Below are positions 1 through 6,013 of a stretch of DNA of 9,298 nt, piece by piece. Each line of letters begins with the position of its first letter. The first letter of the stretch is position 1. The DNA comes from Candidatus Pelagibacter sp. (GTDB lineage Bacteria > Pseudomonadota > Alphaproteobacteria > Pelagibacterales > Pelagibacteraceae), in contig JAOIRP010000022.1 of assembly GCA_028221385.1 (NCBI GenBank), positions 1-9,298 of the forward strand, given 5' to 3'. Made by a program: the position numbers and the translations under genes. The notes below the pieces were generated by a model. That model did no database searches. It was not told where the DNA came from and saw nothing but the letters and a program-made list of their open reading frames with translations.

Positions 1-2
1 AT

Positions 3-143
3 ATAGCAATATTAATTCAGATTATTTTAGGGGTTATAACTTTAGTTTCTGGTGTAGAGATTAAATATGCATCACTACACCAGTTGGGATCGATATTTGT
101 TTTGAGTTCTTATCTTTTATTGTTTTATAAAAACTCTAGCTAA
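3..143 (+). CDS. ctaA: Heme A synthase (COX15/CtaA family), 3' end only
   Basis: The first 46 codons read open from the window edge to a TAA at 141-143; the 5' part lies outside. The peptide is hydrophobic and contains an IQIILGVIT segment, a short loop, then an A-S-L-H-Q-L-G segment leading into a last membrane helix and a short polar tail. In the COX15/CtaA family the last two helices have this form (Q-x-x-L-G-x-x-T, then a helix starting with His-Gln, the His being a heme ligand). These enzymes oxidise heme O to heme A in the inner membrane for aa3-type cytochrome oxidase. The gene converges on metY, and the two reading frames overlap by 8 bp (136-143). The assignment rests on a short C-terminal fragment, so another multi-pass heme or quinone protein is possible. 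Confidence 0.7.
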   Translation: MAILIQIILGVITLVSGVEIKYASLHQLGSIFVLSSYLLLFYKNSS

Positions 144-1464
144 CAGCTTTTAAATTACCTTTTGAAGATTTATTCAAAGCTTGATCTAGGTCTTCAATAA
201 TATCATCAATATGCTCTAAACCTATACATAGCCTAACATACCCAGGAGTAACTCCAGCAGCTAATAACTCACTTTCCGTTAGTTGACTATGAGTAGTTGT
301 TGCAGGGTGTATTGCAAGGCTCCTTGCATCACCAATATTTGCTACATGATAAAACATTTTTAAAGACTCAATAAATCTTTTTCCTGCTTCAATACCTCCA
401 GCTAACTCAATACCAACTAAAGCACCATTTCCTCCATTTAGATATTGCTTAGCCCGTTTAGTTATTTCTGCACTATGTTCAGTAGCATAAATTACTTTTT
501 CTACTGCATTATGTTTTTTTAAATAATCAACAACTTTTGAGGCATTTTCACAATGTTGTTTCATTCTTAAAGCAACCGTCTCTAAACCTTGAATTACACC
601 AAAGGCGTTATCAGGTGATAGGGCTGACCCAAGATCTCTTAAAAGTGTTACTCTAGCTCTAACTACAAAAGATACGTTTGCACCAGTTAGTTCAGGTACA
701 GCTTTACCCCAAACTACGCCGCCGTAACTAGCATCTGGTTCATTAAACAAAGGTTGTCTTTTTGGATCTGCGGTCCAATCAAAATTACCACCATCAACTA
801 AAGCTCCACCAACAACTGTTCCATGACCAGCTATATATTTTGTTAGCGAGTAAACTACTACTGCAGCTCCATGCTCTAATGGTTTACAAATAACTGGTGC
901 AGCTGTGTTATCTACAATTAATGGAATATTATATTTTTTTCCAATATCAGATACTTCTTTAATTGGAAAAACTCTTAAATATGGATTTGGTAAAGTTTCT
1001 CCATAAAAAGCTCTTGTTTTATTATCAATTGCTTTCTCAAAGTTTTTAGGATCAGAAGGATCAGCATACCTAACTTCAATACCAAGTTTACTTAAAGTAT
1101 GTGTAAATAAAGATACCGTTCCGCCATAAAGATCAGTTGAACTTACAATGTTATCTCCAGCTTGCGCTACATTTAAAATTGCAAAAGTTGAAGCAGTTTG
1201 TCCAGATGAAACAGTTAAACTAGCTAATCCACCATCCAGCGCTGCAAGTCTTTTTTCAAGAGCATCATTAGTTGGATTCATTATTCTAGTGTAAATATTT
1301 CCAAACTCTTTCAGGGCAAATAGATTTGCTGCATGCTCTGTACTATCAAACTGATAAGATGTTGTTCTATATATCGGTACTGCAACAGCTTTTGTTGTTG
1401 GATCACATCTATAATCACCACCATGAATGGCTATAGTTTCTGGGTTTTGTCTTTTTGTACTCAT
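136..1464 (-). CDS. metY: O-acetylhomoserine sulfhydrylase (MetY), PLP-dependent
   Basis: A 442-residue Cys/Met-metabolism PLP enzyme of the usual length for O-acetylhomoserine aminocarboxypropyltransferase. It replaces the acetyl group of O-acetylhomoserine with sulfide to give homocysteine; with methanethiol, family members can give methionine directly. Visible landmarks are the N-terminal ETIAIHGG start typical of the family, the phosphate-contacting Y58-x-R60 and following MNPT, the SSGQTA loop near 86-91, the cofactor-ring Asp185 in VDNT, and the Schiff-base lysine K209 in S-L-T-K-Y. The C-terminal half contains the expected S-L-A-I-H-P-A-T-T-T-H and R-L-C-I-G-L-E-H blocks. The start is fixed by GGAG at 1473-1470, five bases before the ATG. 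That site lies inside a SAM-V aptamer preceded by a SAM-II aptamer, so expression should fall when SAM is plentiful. The enzyme is cytosolic and would suit an organism living on reduced sulfur. Confidence 0.93.
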   Translation of the reverse strand: MSTKRQNPETIAIHGGDYRCDPTTKAVAVPIYRTTSYQFDSTEHAANLFALKEFGNIYTRIMNPTNDALEKRLAALDGGLASLTVSSGQTASTFAILNVAQAGDNIVSSTDLYGGTVSLFTHTLSKLGIEVRYADPSDPKNFEKAIDNKTRAFYGETLPNPYLRVFPIKEVSDIGKKYNIPLIVDNTAAPVICKPLEHGAAVVVYSLTKYIAGHGTVVGGALVDGGNFDWTADPKRQPLFNEPDASYGGVVWGKAVPELTGANVSFVVRARVTLLRDLGSALSPDNAFGVIQGLETVALRMKQHCENASKVVDYLKKHNAVEKVIYATEHSAEITKRAKQYLNGGNGALVGIELAGGIEAGKRFIESLKMFYHVANIGDARSLAIHPATTTHSQLTESELLAAGVTPGYVRLCIGLEHIDDIIEDLDQALNKSSKGNLKAVS

Positions 1465-1467
1465 TTA

Positions 1468-1530
1468 TACTCCTTTTTTAGTACTTTTGCTTAATGCAAG
1501 GCGTACAATATAGTTCAAATAAGCCTACCG
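1468..1530 (-). promoter_or_regulatory. SAM-V riboswitch in the metY leader, covering the ribosome binding site
   Basis: Reading the minus strand, AGGC (1526-1523) pairs with GCCT (1502-1499) to form P1. The loop holds the U-rich TTATTTGAAC stretch and ends in GTAC (1506-1503). This GTAC can pair with a second GTAC (1484-1481), forming the pseudoknot of the SAM-II/SAM-V fold, and a short TTGC/GCAA hairpin lies between. Immediately 3' comes TAAAAAAGGAG, whose A-run is the expected minor-groove strand and whose GGAG (1473-1470) is the Shine-Dalgarno of metY. This matches my recollection of SAM-V aptamers in Pelagibacter metY leaders. Ligand binding should hide the ribosome site, giving translational repression by SAM. 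Confidence 0.85.
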
Positions 1531-1545
1531 ATAATGTTGTTAAAA

Positions 1546-1592
1546 TCCTTTTTAGCAATACAAAGCCTGCAATAGGAACAAATCGGCTTTAA
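1546..1592 (-). promoter_or_regulatory. SAM-II riboswitch, upstream member of the tandem pair
   Basis: On the minus strand AAAGCC (1590-1585) pairs with GGCTTT (1567-1562), closing a loop with the GATTTG...CCTATTGCA pattern of SAM-II. Downstream, GCTAAAAAGG (1556-1547) supplies the second pseudoknot strand: TGC (1557-1555) faces GCA (1570-1568), and AGGA (1549-1546) faces TCCT (1577-1574). The A-run is the expected triplex strand. The order and spacing match the metX-type SAM-II aptamer known from marine metagenomes. About 19 bases separate it from the SAM-V element. I see no clear intrinsic terminator in that gap, so how this aptamer controls expression is not evident from sequence. Confidence 0.8.
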
Positions 1593-1634
1593 CAAACTAT
1601 CATTTAAGCAAGCTATTGCAAGGTAAATATAAAA

Positions 1635-1662
1635 TTGACTTTATACCCAATAATAGTATTAA
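1635..1662 (+). promoter_or_regulatory. Candidate sigma-70 promoter for rplM-rpsI
   Basis: TTGACT (1635-1640, five of six to consensus) is followed after 16 bp by TATTAA (1657-1662). Transcription would start near 1669-1670, only a few bases before the ATG at 1673, so the rplM message would have almost no leader. The -10 is only moderate. An upstream TTGCAA at 1616-1621 is a possible alternative -35. Confidence 0.4.
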
Positions 1663-1672
1663 TCCTGGCACA

Positions 1673-2134
1673 ATGACTAAATTTCTTAAAAGTAGTGAAT
1701 TAACAAGTAACTGGTTTGAAATTGATGCTAAAAATGCCGTAGTTGGAAGACTAGCTTCTATTATAGCGATGATAGTTAGAGGTAAAAACAAAACTACTTA
1801 TACTCCACATATGGATGATGGTGATTTTGTTGTTGTTAAAAATGTTGAACAAGCAAAGTTTACTGGAAAAAAATTTAAAGAAAAAAAGTATTATAGACAT
1901 ACTGGACACCCTGGAGGAATTAAAGAGATAACTCCCGAAAAATTATTAGAAAAAAATAAACCTGAAGAGTCACTAAAATTAGCAGTTAAAAGAATGCTGC
2001 CTGGTGGAGTACTTGGTAGAAAACAACTTACTAAAGTAAAAATTTATGCTGGTGAAGAACATCCTCATGCAGCACAAAACCCTAAAGTTTTAGATTTAGG
2101 AAAATTGAATAGTAAAAATTTAATTAGAAATTAA
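1673..2134 (+). CDS. rplM: 50S ribosomal protein L13
   Basis: L13 is a large-subunit protein that binds 23S rRNA early in assembly. From ATG 1673 the product is 153 residues, normal for a bacterial L13. The family landmarks are W14-F-E-I-D-A near the start, the V-V-G-R-L-A motif (23-28), H46-M-D-D-G-D, Y73-Y-R-H-T-G-H-P-G-G (73-82) and the C-terminal signature from V105 (VKRMLP, then LGR, KVKIYAGEEHPH ending at 132). An in-frame ATG at 1616 would add 19 residues of poor L13 character. The start at 1673 is preferred because L13 proteins begin about 12-15 residues before the W-x-x-I-D-A block. No good Shine-Dalgarno precedes either start. rpsI follows after one base, the usual L13-S9 pair, and metY is transcribed divergently. 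Confidence 0.92.
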   Translation: MTKFLKSSELTSNWFEIDAKNAVVGRLASIIAMIVRGKNKTTYTPHMDDGDFVVVKNVEQAKFTGKKFKEKKYYRHTGHPGGIKEITPEKLLEKNKPEESLKLAVKRMLPGGVLGRKQLTKVKIYAGEEHPHAAQNPKVLDLGKLNSKNLIRN

Positions 2135-2135
2135 A

Positions 2136-2576
2136 ATGAACGTAGCAACACAAACGAATACTAAAAAACCTAAAATTAAGTTAGATTTTAAAGATAGTAA
2201 ATACGCAACAGGCAGAAGAAAGAAGTCCATTGCAAAAGTTTGGGTAAAAAAAGGAACTGGTAAAATTTATGTAAATGGTAGAACTATGGATGAATATTTT
2301 ACTAGTGGTACTCACAAGATGCAGATTACAAGACCATTTGAAATTATAAATCAGGCTACTTCATACGATGTAAGATGCAGTGTAACTGGAGGTGGTCACA
2401 CAGGTCAAGCAGGTGCACTTGTCCATGGAATTGCTAGAGCACTAATTTTATTCGATTCGGAGTTTAGAGCTACTTTAAAAACTGAGAAATTAAGCACCAG
2501 GGACTCAAGGTCAGTAGAGCGAAAAAAACCTGGTCGTAGGAAAGCAAGAAGAAGCTTCCAATTTTCTAAAAGATAA
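2136..2576 (+). CDS. rpsI: 30S ribosomal protein S9
   Basis: S9 is a small-subunit head protein whose basic C-terminal tail reaches the P-site tRNA. The 146-residue product has the core starting at Y23-A-T-G-R-R-K (the family's G-x-R-K-x-x-x-A pattern). The S9 signature runs from G85-G-G through G90-Q91 to G98-I-A-R-A-L, then comes R-D-x-R-x-V-E-R-K-K-P-G-R-R-K-A-R-R, and the tail ends in S-K-R as expected. About 20 extra N-terminal residues, rich in Thr, Asn and Lys, precede the conserved core, which is a common extension in alphaproteobacteria. The start codon comes one base after the rplM stop, so the two are almost certainly cotranscribed. The sequence before the ATG is a weak ribosome site, suggesting coupling to rplM translation. 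Confidence 0.94.
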   Translation: MNVATQTNTKKPKIKLDFKDSKYATGRRKKSIAKVWVKKGTGKIYVNGRTMDEYFTSGTHKMQITRPFEIINQATSYDVRCSVTGGGHTGQAGALVHGIARALILFDSEFRATLKTEKLSTRDSRSVERKKPGRRKARRSFQFSKR

Positions 2577-2595
2577 TACTTTTTTCAATCTAAAC

Positions 2596-2604
2596 TGTTA
2601 TAAT
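2596..2604 (+). promoter_or_regulatory. Extended -10 promoter directly in front of argC
   Basis: TGTTATAAT is a perfect extended -10 element (TGn plus the consensus hexamer TATAAT at 2599-2604). No convincing -35 is seen about 17 bp upstream, which extended -10 promoters can tolerate. Transcription should begin 6-8 bases after the hexamer, at 2610-2612. That is exactly the argC ATG, so the transcript may be leaderless. Readthrough from rpsI could also supply argC. Confidence 0.5.
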
Positions 2605-2609
2605 ATAAA

Positions 2610-3632
2610 ATGCCTAAGCTTAATGTTTTAGTAGCTGGATCCACTGGATACATTGGTGTTCAATTAATTAATTTATTAATCAAACATCCAAATGTTAAAA
2701 TCAAATATCTTTGTGGAAATTCCTCTGTTGGAAAAAATATTTCTTTTTTTGATAAATCATTGAATTTTAAAAAATTACCCAAAATTACAAAATTCAATAA
2801 AATTTATCTTAAAGAGGTAGATGTAATTTTTACTGCTCTTCCGAATGGAGAGGCTCAGGATATATCTAACCATCTTTTAAAAAGAAATACACTTATAGAT
2901 CTTGCAGCAGACTTTAGATTAAAAAAAGCATCAGAATATTTAAAATGGTATAAGAAAAAACATAAATCTATCAAAAATATTAAAAAATCTATTTATTTAT
3001 TACCTGAAATTAATGGTAATAAAGCTAAAGATTATAATATAATTGGTTGCCCAGGTTGCTATCCAACCTCAATACTACTGCCTTTAATACCGATAATTGA
3101 AAAAAAATTTATAAAGATTAATAATATTAATATTGACTCTAAATCTGGATATTCTGGTGCTGGAAGGGGAGTTCACCAAAAATATAAAAATAAAAATTTG
3201 TATGAGTCGTTAAGTGCCTATGGTGTTGGGTTTCACAGACATAATTCTGAGATTCAACAAGAATTAAATAAATATACAAAAAAAAAAGTAACTTTTTCTT
3301 TTACACCCCACTTAACACCAATGTTTAGAGGAATTTTAAGCACAATATATGTTGATTTGAATAAAAAAATTACAGCAAATTCTTTAGTTAATTTATTGAA
3401 AAAAAAATATGCAAAAAATGAATTTATAAAGATACTAAAAATTAATACTTTAATAAGCACCAATGATGTCATCAATACAAATAATTGTCATATTTCTATT
3501 TGTCAGACAAAATTCAAAGATAAGGTAATTATTTTATGTGCTATAGATAATTTAATAAAAGGTGGAGCTGGGCAAGCAATACAAAATATGAACTTAAAAT
3601 TTGATTTAAAACAAAATAGGGGCTTATGTTAA
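2610..3632 (+). CDS. argC: N-acetyl-gamma-glutamyl-phosphate reductase
   Basis: ArgC carries out the third step of arginine synthesis: NADPH-dependent reduction of N-acetylglutamyl phosphate to the semialdehyde, in the cytosol. The 340-residue protein begins with a Rossmann nucleotide-binding motif (A9-G-S-T-G-Y-I-G, 9-16). It carries the catalytic cysteine C150 in P-G-C-Y-P-T-S, S179-G-Y-S-G-A-G-R-G, the catalytic-region histidines in F-H209-R-H211-N-S-E-I, P-H-L-T-P-M-F-R-G, and the C-terminal N-L-I-K-G-G-A-G-Q-A (314-323). All expected blocks are present, so it should be active. A Cys replaces the common Asn/Ala in the residue pattern just before P-G-C (I-G-C-P-G-C), probably harmless. Its stop codon overlaps the start of a small lipoprotein gene by 7 bp, and hom follows. 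The 33 bp after rpsI contain an extended -10 box. Confidence 0.94.
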   Translation: MPKLNVLVAGSTGYIGVQLINLLIKHPNVKIKYLCGNSSVGKNISFFDKSLNFKKLPKITKFNKIYLKEVDVIFTALPNGEAQDISNHLLKRNTLIDLAADFRLKKASEYLKWYKKKHKSIKNIKKSIYLLPEINGNKAKDYNIIGCPGCYPTSILLPLIPIIEKKFIKINNINIDSKSGYSGAGRGVHQKYKNKNLYESLSAYGVGFHRHNSEIQQELNKYTKKKVTFSFTPHLTPMFRGILSTIYVDLNKKITANSLVNLLKKKYAKNEFIKILKINTLISTNDVINTNNCHISICQTKFKDKVIILCAIDNLIKGGAGQAIQNMNLKFDLKQNRGLC

Positions 3633-3799
3633 GAAAAATCCTTATTTTGTTTATTCTTATGTCTTGCTCTGCACCAAACGCAAAAAATGAACTAGGAAGT
3701 GATAGTTTAAATTTTGATAATAAGTTAACTTTTAATGAATTTAATGAACTTTTGAAAGAATATGCTAAAATAAGCTCTTATCCAAATTTGGACGAATAA
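3626..3799 (+). CDS. Small predicted lipoprotein, 57 residues, function unknown
   Basis: The ATG lies inside the argC stop (ATGTTAA, 7-bp overlap), and the frame runs 57 codons to TAA, two bases before the hom ATG. The N-terminus is a compact lipoprotein signal: basic residues R3-K4, a hydrophobic stretch from 5 to 12, then a lipobox L-M-S-C with the acylated cysteine at C14. The mature part is about 43 residues, acidic and polar, with an F-N-E-F-N-E-L-L-K-E-Y-A-K helix-like segment and a final S-S-Y-P-N-L-D-E. There is no Asp just after the Cys, so outer-membrane sorting would be expected by the usual rule. The exact fit between two genes, the clean signal and the coding-like composition support a real gene. 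I do not recognise the family. It lacks the G-x-K-G-P-L pattern of LptM-type lipoproteins. Confidence 0.75.
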   Translation: MLRKILILFILMSCSAPNAKNELGSDSLNFDNKLTFNEFNELLKEYAKISSYPNLDE

Positions 3800-3801
3800 A
3801 T

Positions 3802-5094
3802 ATGAATAAAATAGTTAACATTGCTGTAGTTGGTCTTGGTCAAGTAGGCATTTACTTATTAAATGAACTTAATGCTAAAAAAAAAGATATAGAACTTAAT
3901 ACAGGTAAAATAATAAATATTGTAGCTATATCAGCTCGAAATATTAATAAAAAAAGAAGATTTAAAATTAATAAAAAAATTTTTTATAAAGATCCTTTAA
4001 AAATTTTTAAGGAAAAACATGTTGATATACTTTTTGAAAATATTGGTTTGTCTGATGGAATATCAAAAAAAGTTGTGGAAACTGCCTTAAAAAATAAAAT
4101 CCATGTAATTACCCCAAATAAGGCTTTGATATCAAAGCATGGAGACTACCTTGCTAAACTAGCTGAAGACAATAAAGTAAATTTAGAATTTGAAGCATCT
4201 GTTGCAGGAGGTATTCCAATATTAAGAACGATTAAAGAGGGTCTTACAACCAATAAAATCTCAAAAGTTTATGGAATTTTAAATGGGACAACGAATTATA
4301 TCCTTTCTGAAATGAGAAACTCTAATGATAATTTCTCAAACGTCTTAAAAAAAGCACAAAAACTTGGTTATGCAGAGCCTGGTAACCCAAAATTTGATCT
4401 TAATGGAGTAGATGCTTTTGCAAAAGTTAGAATTTTATCTTCATTAGCTTTTAAAACTAAAATATCTAGATATGAATGTTTAATGGAAGGAATTGAAAAA
4501 ATTGAACTTAAGGATATTGAGGTAGCTAATCAATTGAACCTACGTATTAAGTTACTGGGTATTTCTCAAATTATTAATAATAAACTTTTTGAAACTGTTC
4601 ATCCATGTTTGGTTAGTAAAAATTCATATATTGGTAATGTTACTGGAGTTATGAATGCCGTCATACTTGAGGGAAAACCAGTGGGGGAGAGTATATTACA
4701 AGGTGAGGGGGCTGGTCCTGGGCCTACTTCTTCCTCTTTATTATCTGATTTATTATCAATTTTAAAAGATACAATAAAATACCCTTTTGGAATTTCTTAT
4801 AAAAATCGTAAATCTATAGGTTGTTATAACGCTAATAATTACACAAATTCTTTATATTTAAGATTTGAAGTTAAAGATAAACCAGGAGTTTTATCAAAGA
4901 TAACAAACAGATTGGCTAAGTATAAGATTTCAGTTAAAAGATTAATTCAAACACCAATTAAAAAAAATAATAAAGCAACTGTTGTTATAATTACTCATAA
5001 GACTACTGAATTTAATTCAAAAAAATGTCTTTCGATATTTAAAAAAGATAAAGATATACTTAATTCACCTACTTTAATTAGAATCCACAATTAA
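3802..5094 (+). CDS. hom: Homoserine dehydrogenase with C-terminal ACT domain
   Basis: Hom reduces aspartate semialdehyde to homoserine, the branch point to threonine and methionine. The 430-residue protein has an N-terminal NAD(P)-binding motif (G11-L-G-Q-V-G, 11-16) and the dinucleotide-domain T-P-N-K with catalytic-region K107. The catalytic domain contains G158-I-L-N-G-T-T-N-Y-I and the substrate and proton-transfer residues of Y-A-E...D199-L-N-G-V-D204-A-F-A-K208. A Gly/Pro-rich G-E-G-A-G-P-G-P-T-S (301-310) follows. The C-terminal part from about 351 (L-R-F-E-V-K-D-K-P-G-V-L) is an ACT domain, usually the site of threonine feedback inhibition. Length and order match single-function bacterial Hom. 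It sits two bases after the lipoprotein gene and its stop overlaps the next start by one base, implying one operon. Its product feeds, after acetylation, the MetY reaction. Confidence 0.94.
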   Translation: MNKIVNIAVVGLGQVGIYLLNELNAKKKDIELNTGKIINIVAISARNINKKRRFKINKKIFYKDPLKIFKEKHVDILFENIGLSDGISKKVVETALKNKIHVITPNKALISKHGDYLAKLAEDNKVNLEFEASVAGGIPILRTIKEGLTTNKISKVYGILNGTTNYILSEMRNSNDNFSNVLKKAQKLGYAEPGNPKFDLNGVDAFAKVRILSSLAFKTKISRYECLMEGIEKIELKDIEVANQLNLRIKLLGISQIINNKLFETVHPCLVSKNSYIGNVTGVMNAVILEGKPVGESILQGEGAGPGPTSSSLLSDLLSILKDTIKYPFGISYKNRKSIGCYNANNYTNSLYLRFEVKDKPGVLSKITNRLAKYKISVKRLIQTPIKKNNKATVVIITHKTTEFNSKKCLSIFKKDKDILNSPTLIRIHN

Positions 5095-5996
5095 TGGAAA
5101 TATATATAAAATTATTTGAAGTTTTATTTCCTGTCTTTTTTGTTGTTGGCATTGGTTATTATCTAGGCAAAAATAATCCAAAAATCGATACATCATTTAT
5201 TACAAACTTTGCTGCAAACATTGGTACACCTGGTATGATTATTTATTCTATAACATCTACCAATATATCATTTGATATTTTTAAAGATTATTTTTGGTAT
5301 TATTTCATTGCAATGGTAATTTTTGCTTTAATTGGAGTTATATTTTTATTTTTTTTAAAAACAAAAGATATAATTAGAGAACTTCCACCTTTTATAATGC
5401 CAAATACAGGAAATATGGGATTACCGATTTGTTTATTTGCATATGGATCTCAAGGCCTAGGTGTTTCTGCATCGATTTCAGCTTTAATAATTCTTAGCCA
5501 CTTTACTTTAGGTATTTTTCTTGCTGATAGAAAATTTAATATCAATGTTATTCTTAAAAATCCTCCTTTTTATGCAATTATTATTTCTGTTATCTTACTT
5601 TATTTTAAAGTGGAGGTTCCTTTATTTATAGAAAACACTACTTTCTTACTTATGTACGCTACAATTTTTTTAATTCTTATGTCTCTTGGCATTTCTCTAA
5701 CTCGATTCAAAGTTTTTTCTTTTAAAAAAGCTTTAATATCATCAATTGGACGAGTAATACTTGGACCTTTAGTTGGATTTTTGTTGATAAGGTATTTTAA
5801 TCTTGAAGGTTTTGCTGCTGGTGTATTATTGATTCAATGTTCAATGCCTAGTGCTGTTCTCAATTATCTAGTTGCATCTATTTATTCACCTAAAAAGATT
5901 GTTGATAGTGTTGCGAGTACAATTGTTGTTTCTACTGTAATGTCTTTTATCACAGTACCTATAGTAGTATTCTTTGCTTTAAAATACTTCAATTAA
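5094..5996 (+). CDS. AEC-family (auxin efflux carrier-type) permease
   Basis: A 300-residue inner-membrane protein with about ten hydrophobic segments (for example 7-24, 68-88, 125-144, 158-172, 185-201, 216-233, 238-262 and 275-297). The motif N104-T-G-N-M-G-L-P (104-111) in one half and the S-M-P-S-A-V-L-N-Y-L-V-A block (250-261) in the other are hallmarks of the AEC/BASS-like transporter group, whose members move malate, malonate, auxin-like acids and other small anions. The first half ends with a G-T-P-G-M-I-I segment typical of the family. The start codon shares its A with the hom stop (TAATG), so translation is probably coupled to hom. The substrate cannot be read from sequence. The position suggests an organic acid or amino acid linked to the aspartate family, but this is inference. 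Confidence 0.85.
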   Translation: MEIYIKLFEVLFPVFFVVGIGYYLGKNNPKIDTSFITNFAANIGTPGMIIYSITSTNISFDIFKDYFWYYFIAMVIFALIGVIFLFFLKTKDIIRELPPFIMPNTGNMGLPICLFAYGSQGLGVSASISALIILSHFTLGIFLADRKFNINVILKNPPFYAIIISVILLYFKVEVPLFIENTTFLLMYATIFLILMSLGISLTRFKVFSFKKALISSIGRVILGPLVGFLLIRYFNLEGFAAGVLLIQCSMPSAVLNYLVASIYSPKKIVDSVASTIVVSTVMSFITVPIVVFFALKYFN

Positions 5997-6013
5997 ACTG
6001 TATCAATTGGCTT

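Noticed and set aside
1593..1621. metY promoter TTGCAA-16-TAGTTT on the minus strand
   Set aside because: The predicted start would fall inside the first SAM-II stem and cut it short; the hexamers are weak, so the metY promoter is left unplaced.
1600..1791. Open frame on the minus strand with 63 hydrophobic codons
   Set aside because: It lies antisense to the start of rplM and across its promoter; its composition is what AT-rich antisense DNA gives, and rplM is certain.
3254..3475. Open frame on the minus strand, 73 codons, Phe-rich
   Set aside because: Wholly antisense to the conserved C-terminal half of argC, with no start context; a shadow of the A-rich sense strand.
3626..3799. Identification of the small lipoprotein as LptM
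   Set aside because: The mature part lacks the G-x-K-G-P-L type motif after the cysteine and the locus is not next to lysA, argH or dapF.
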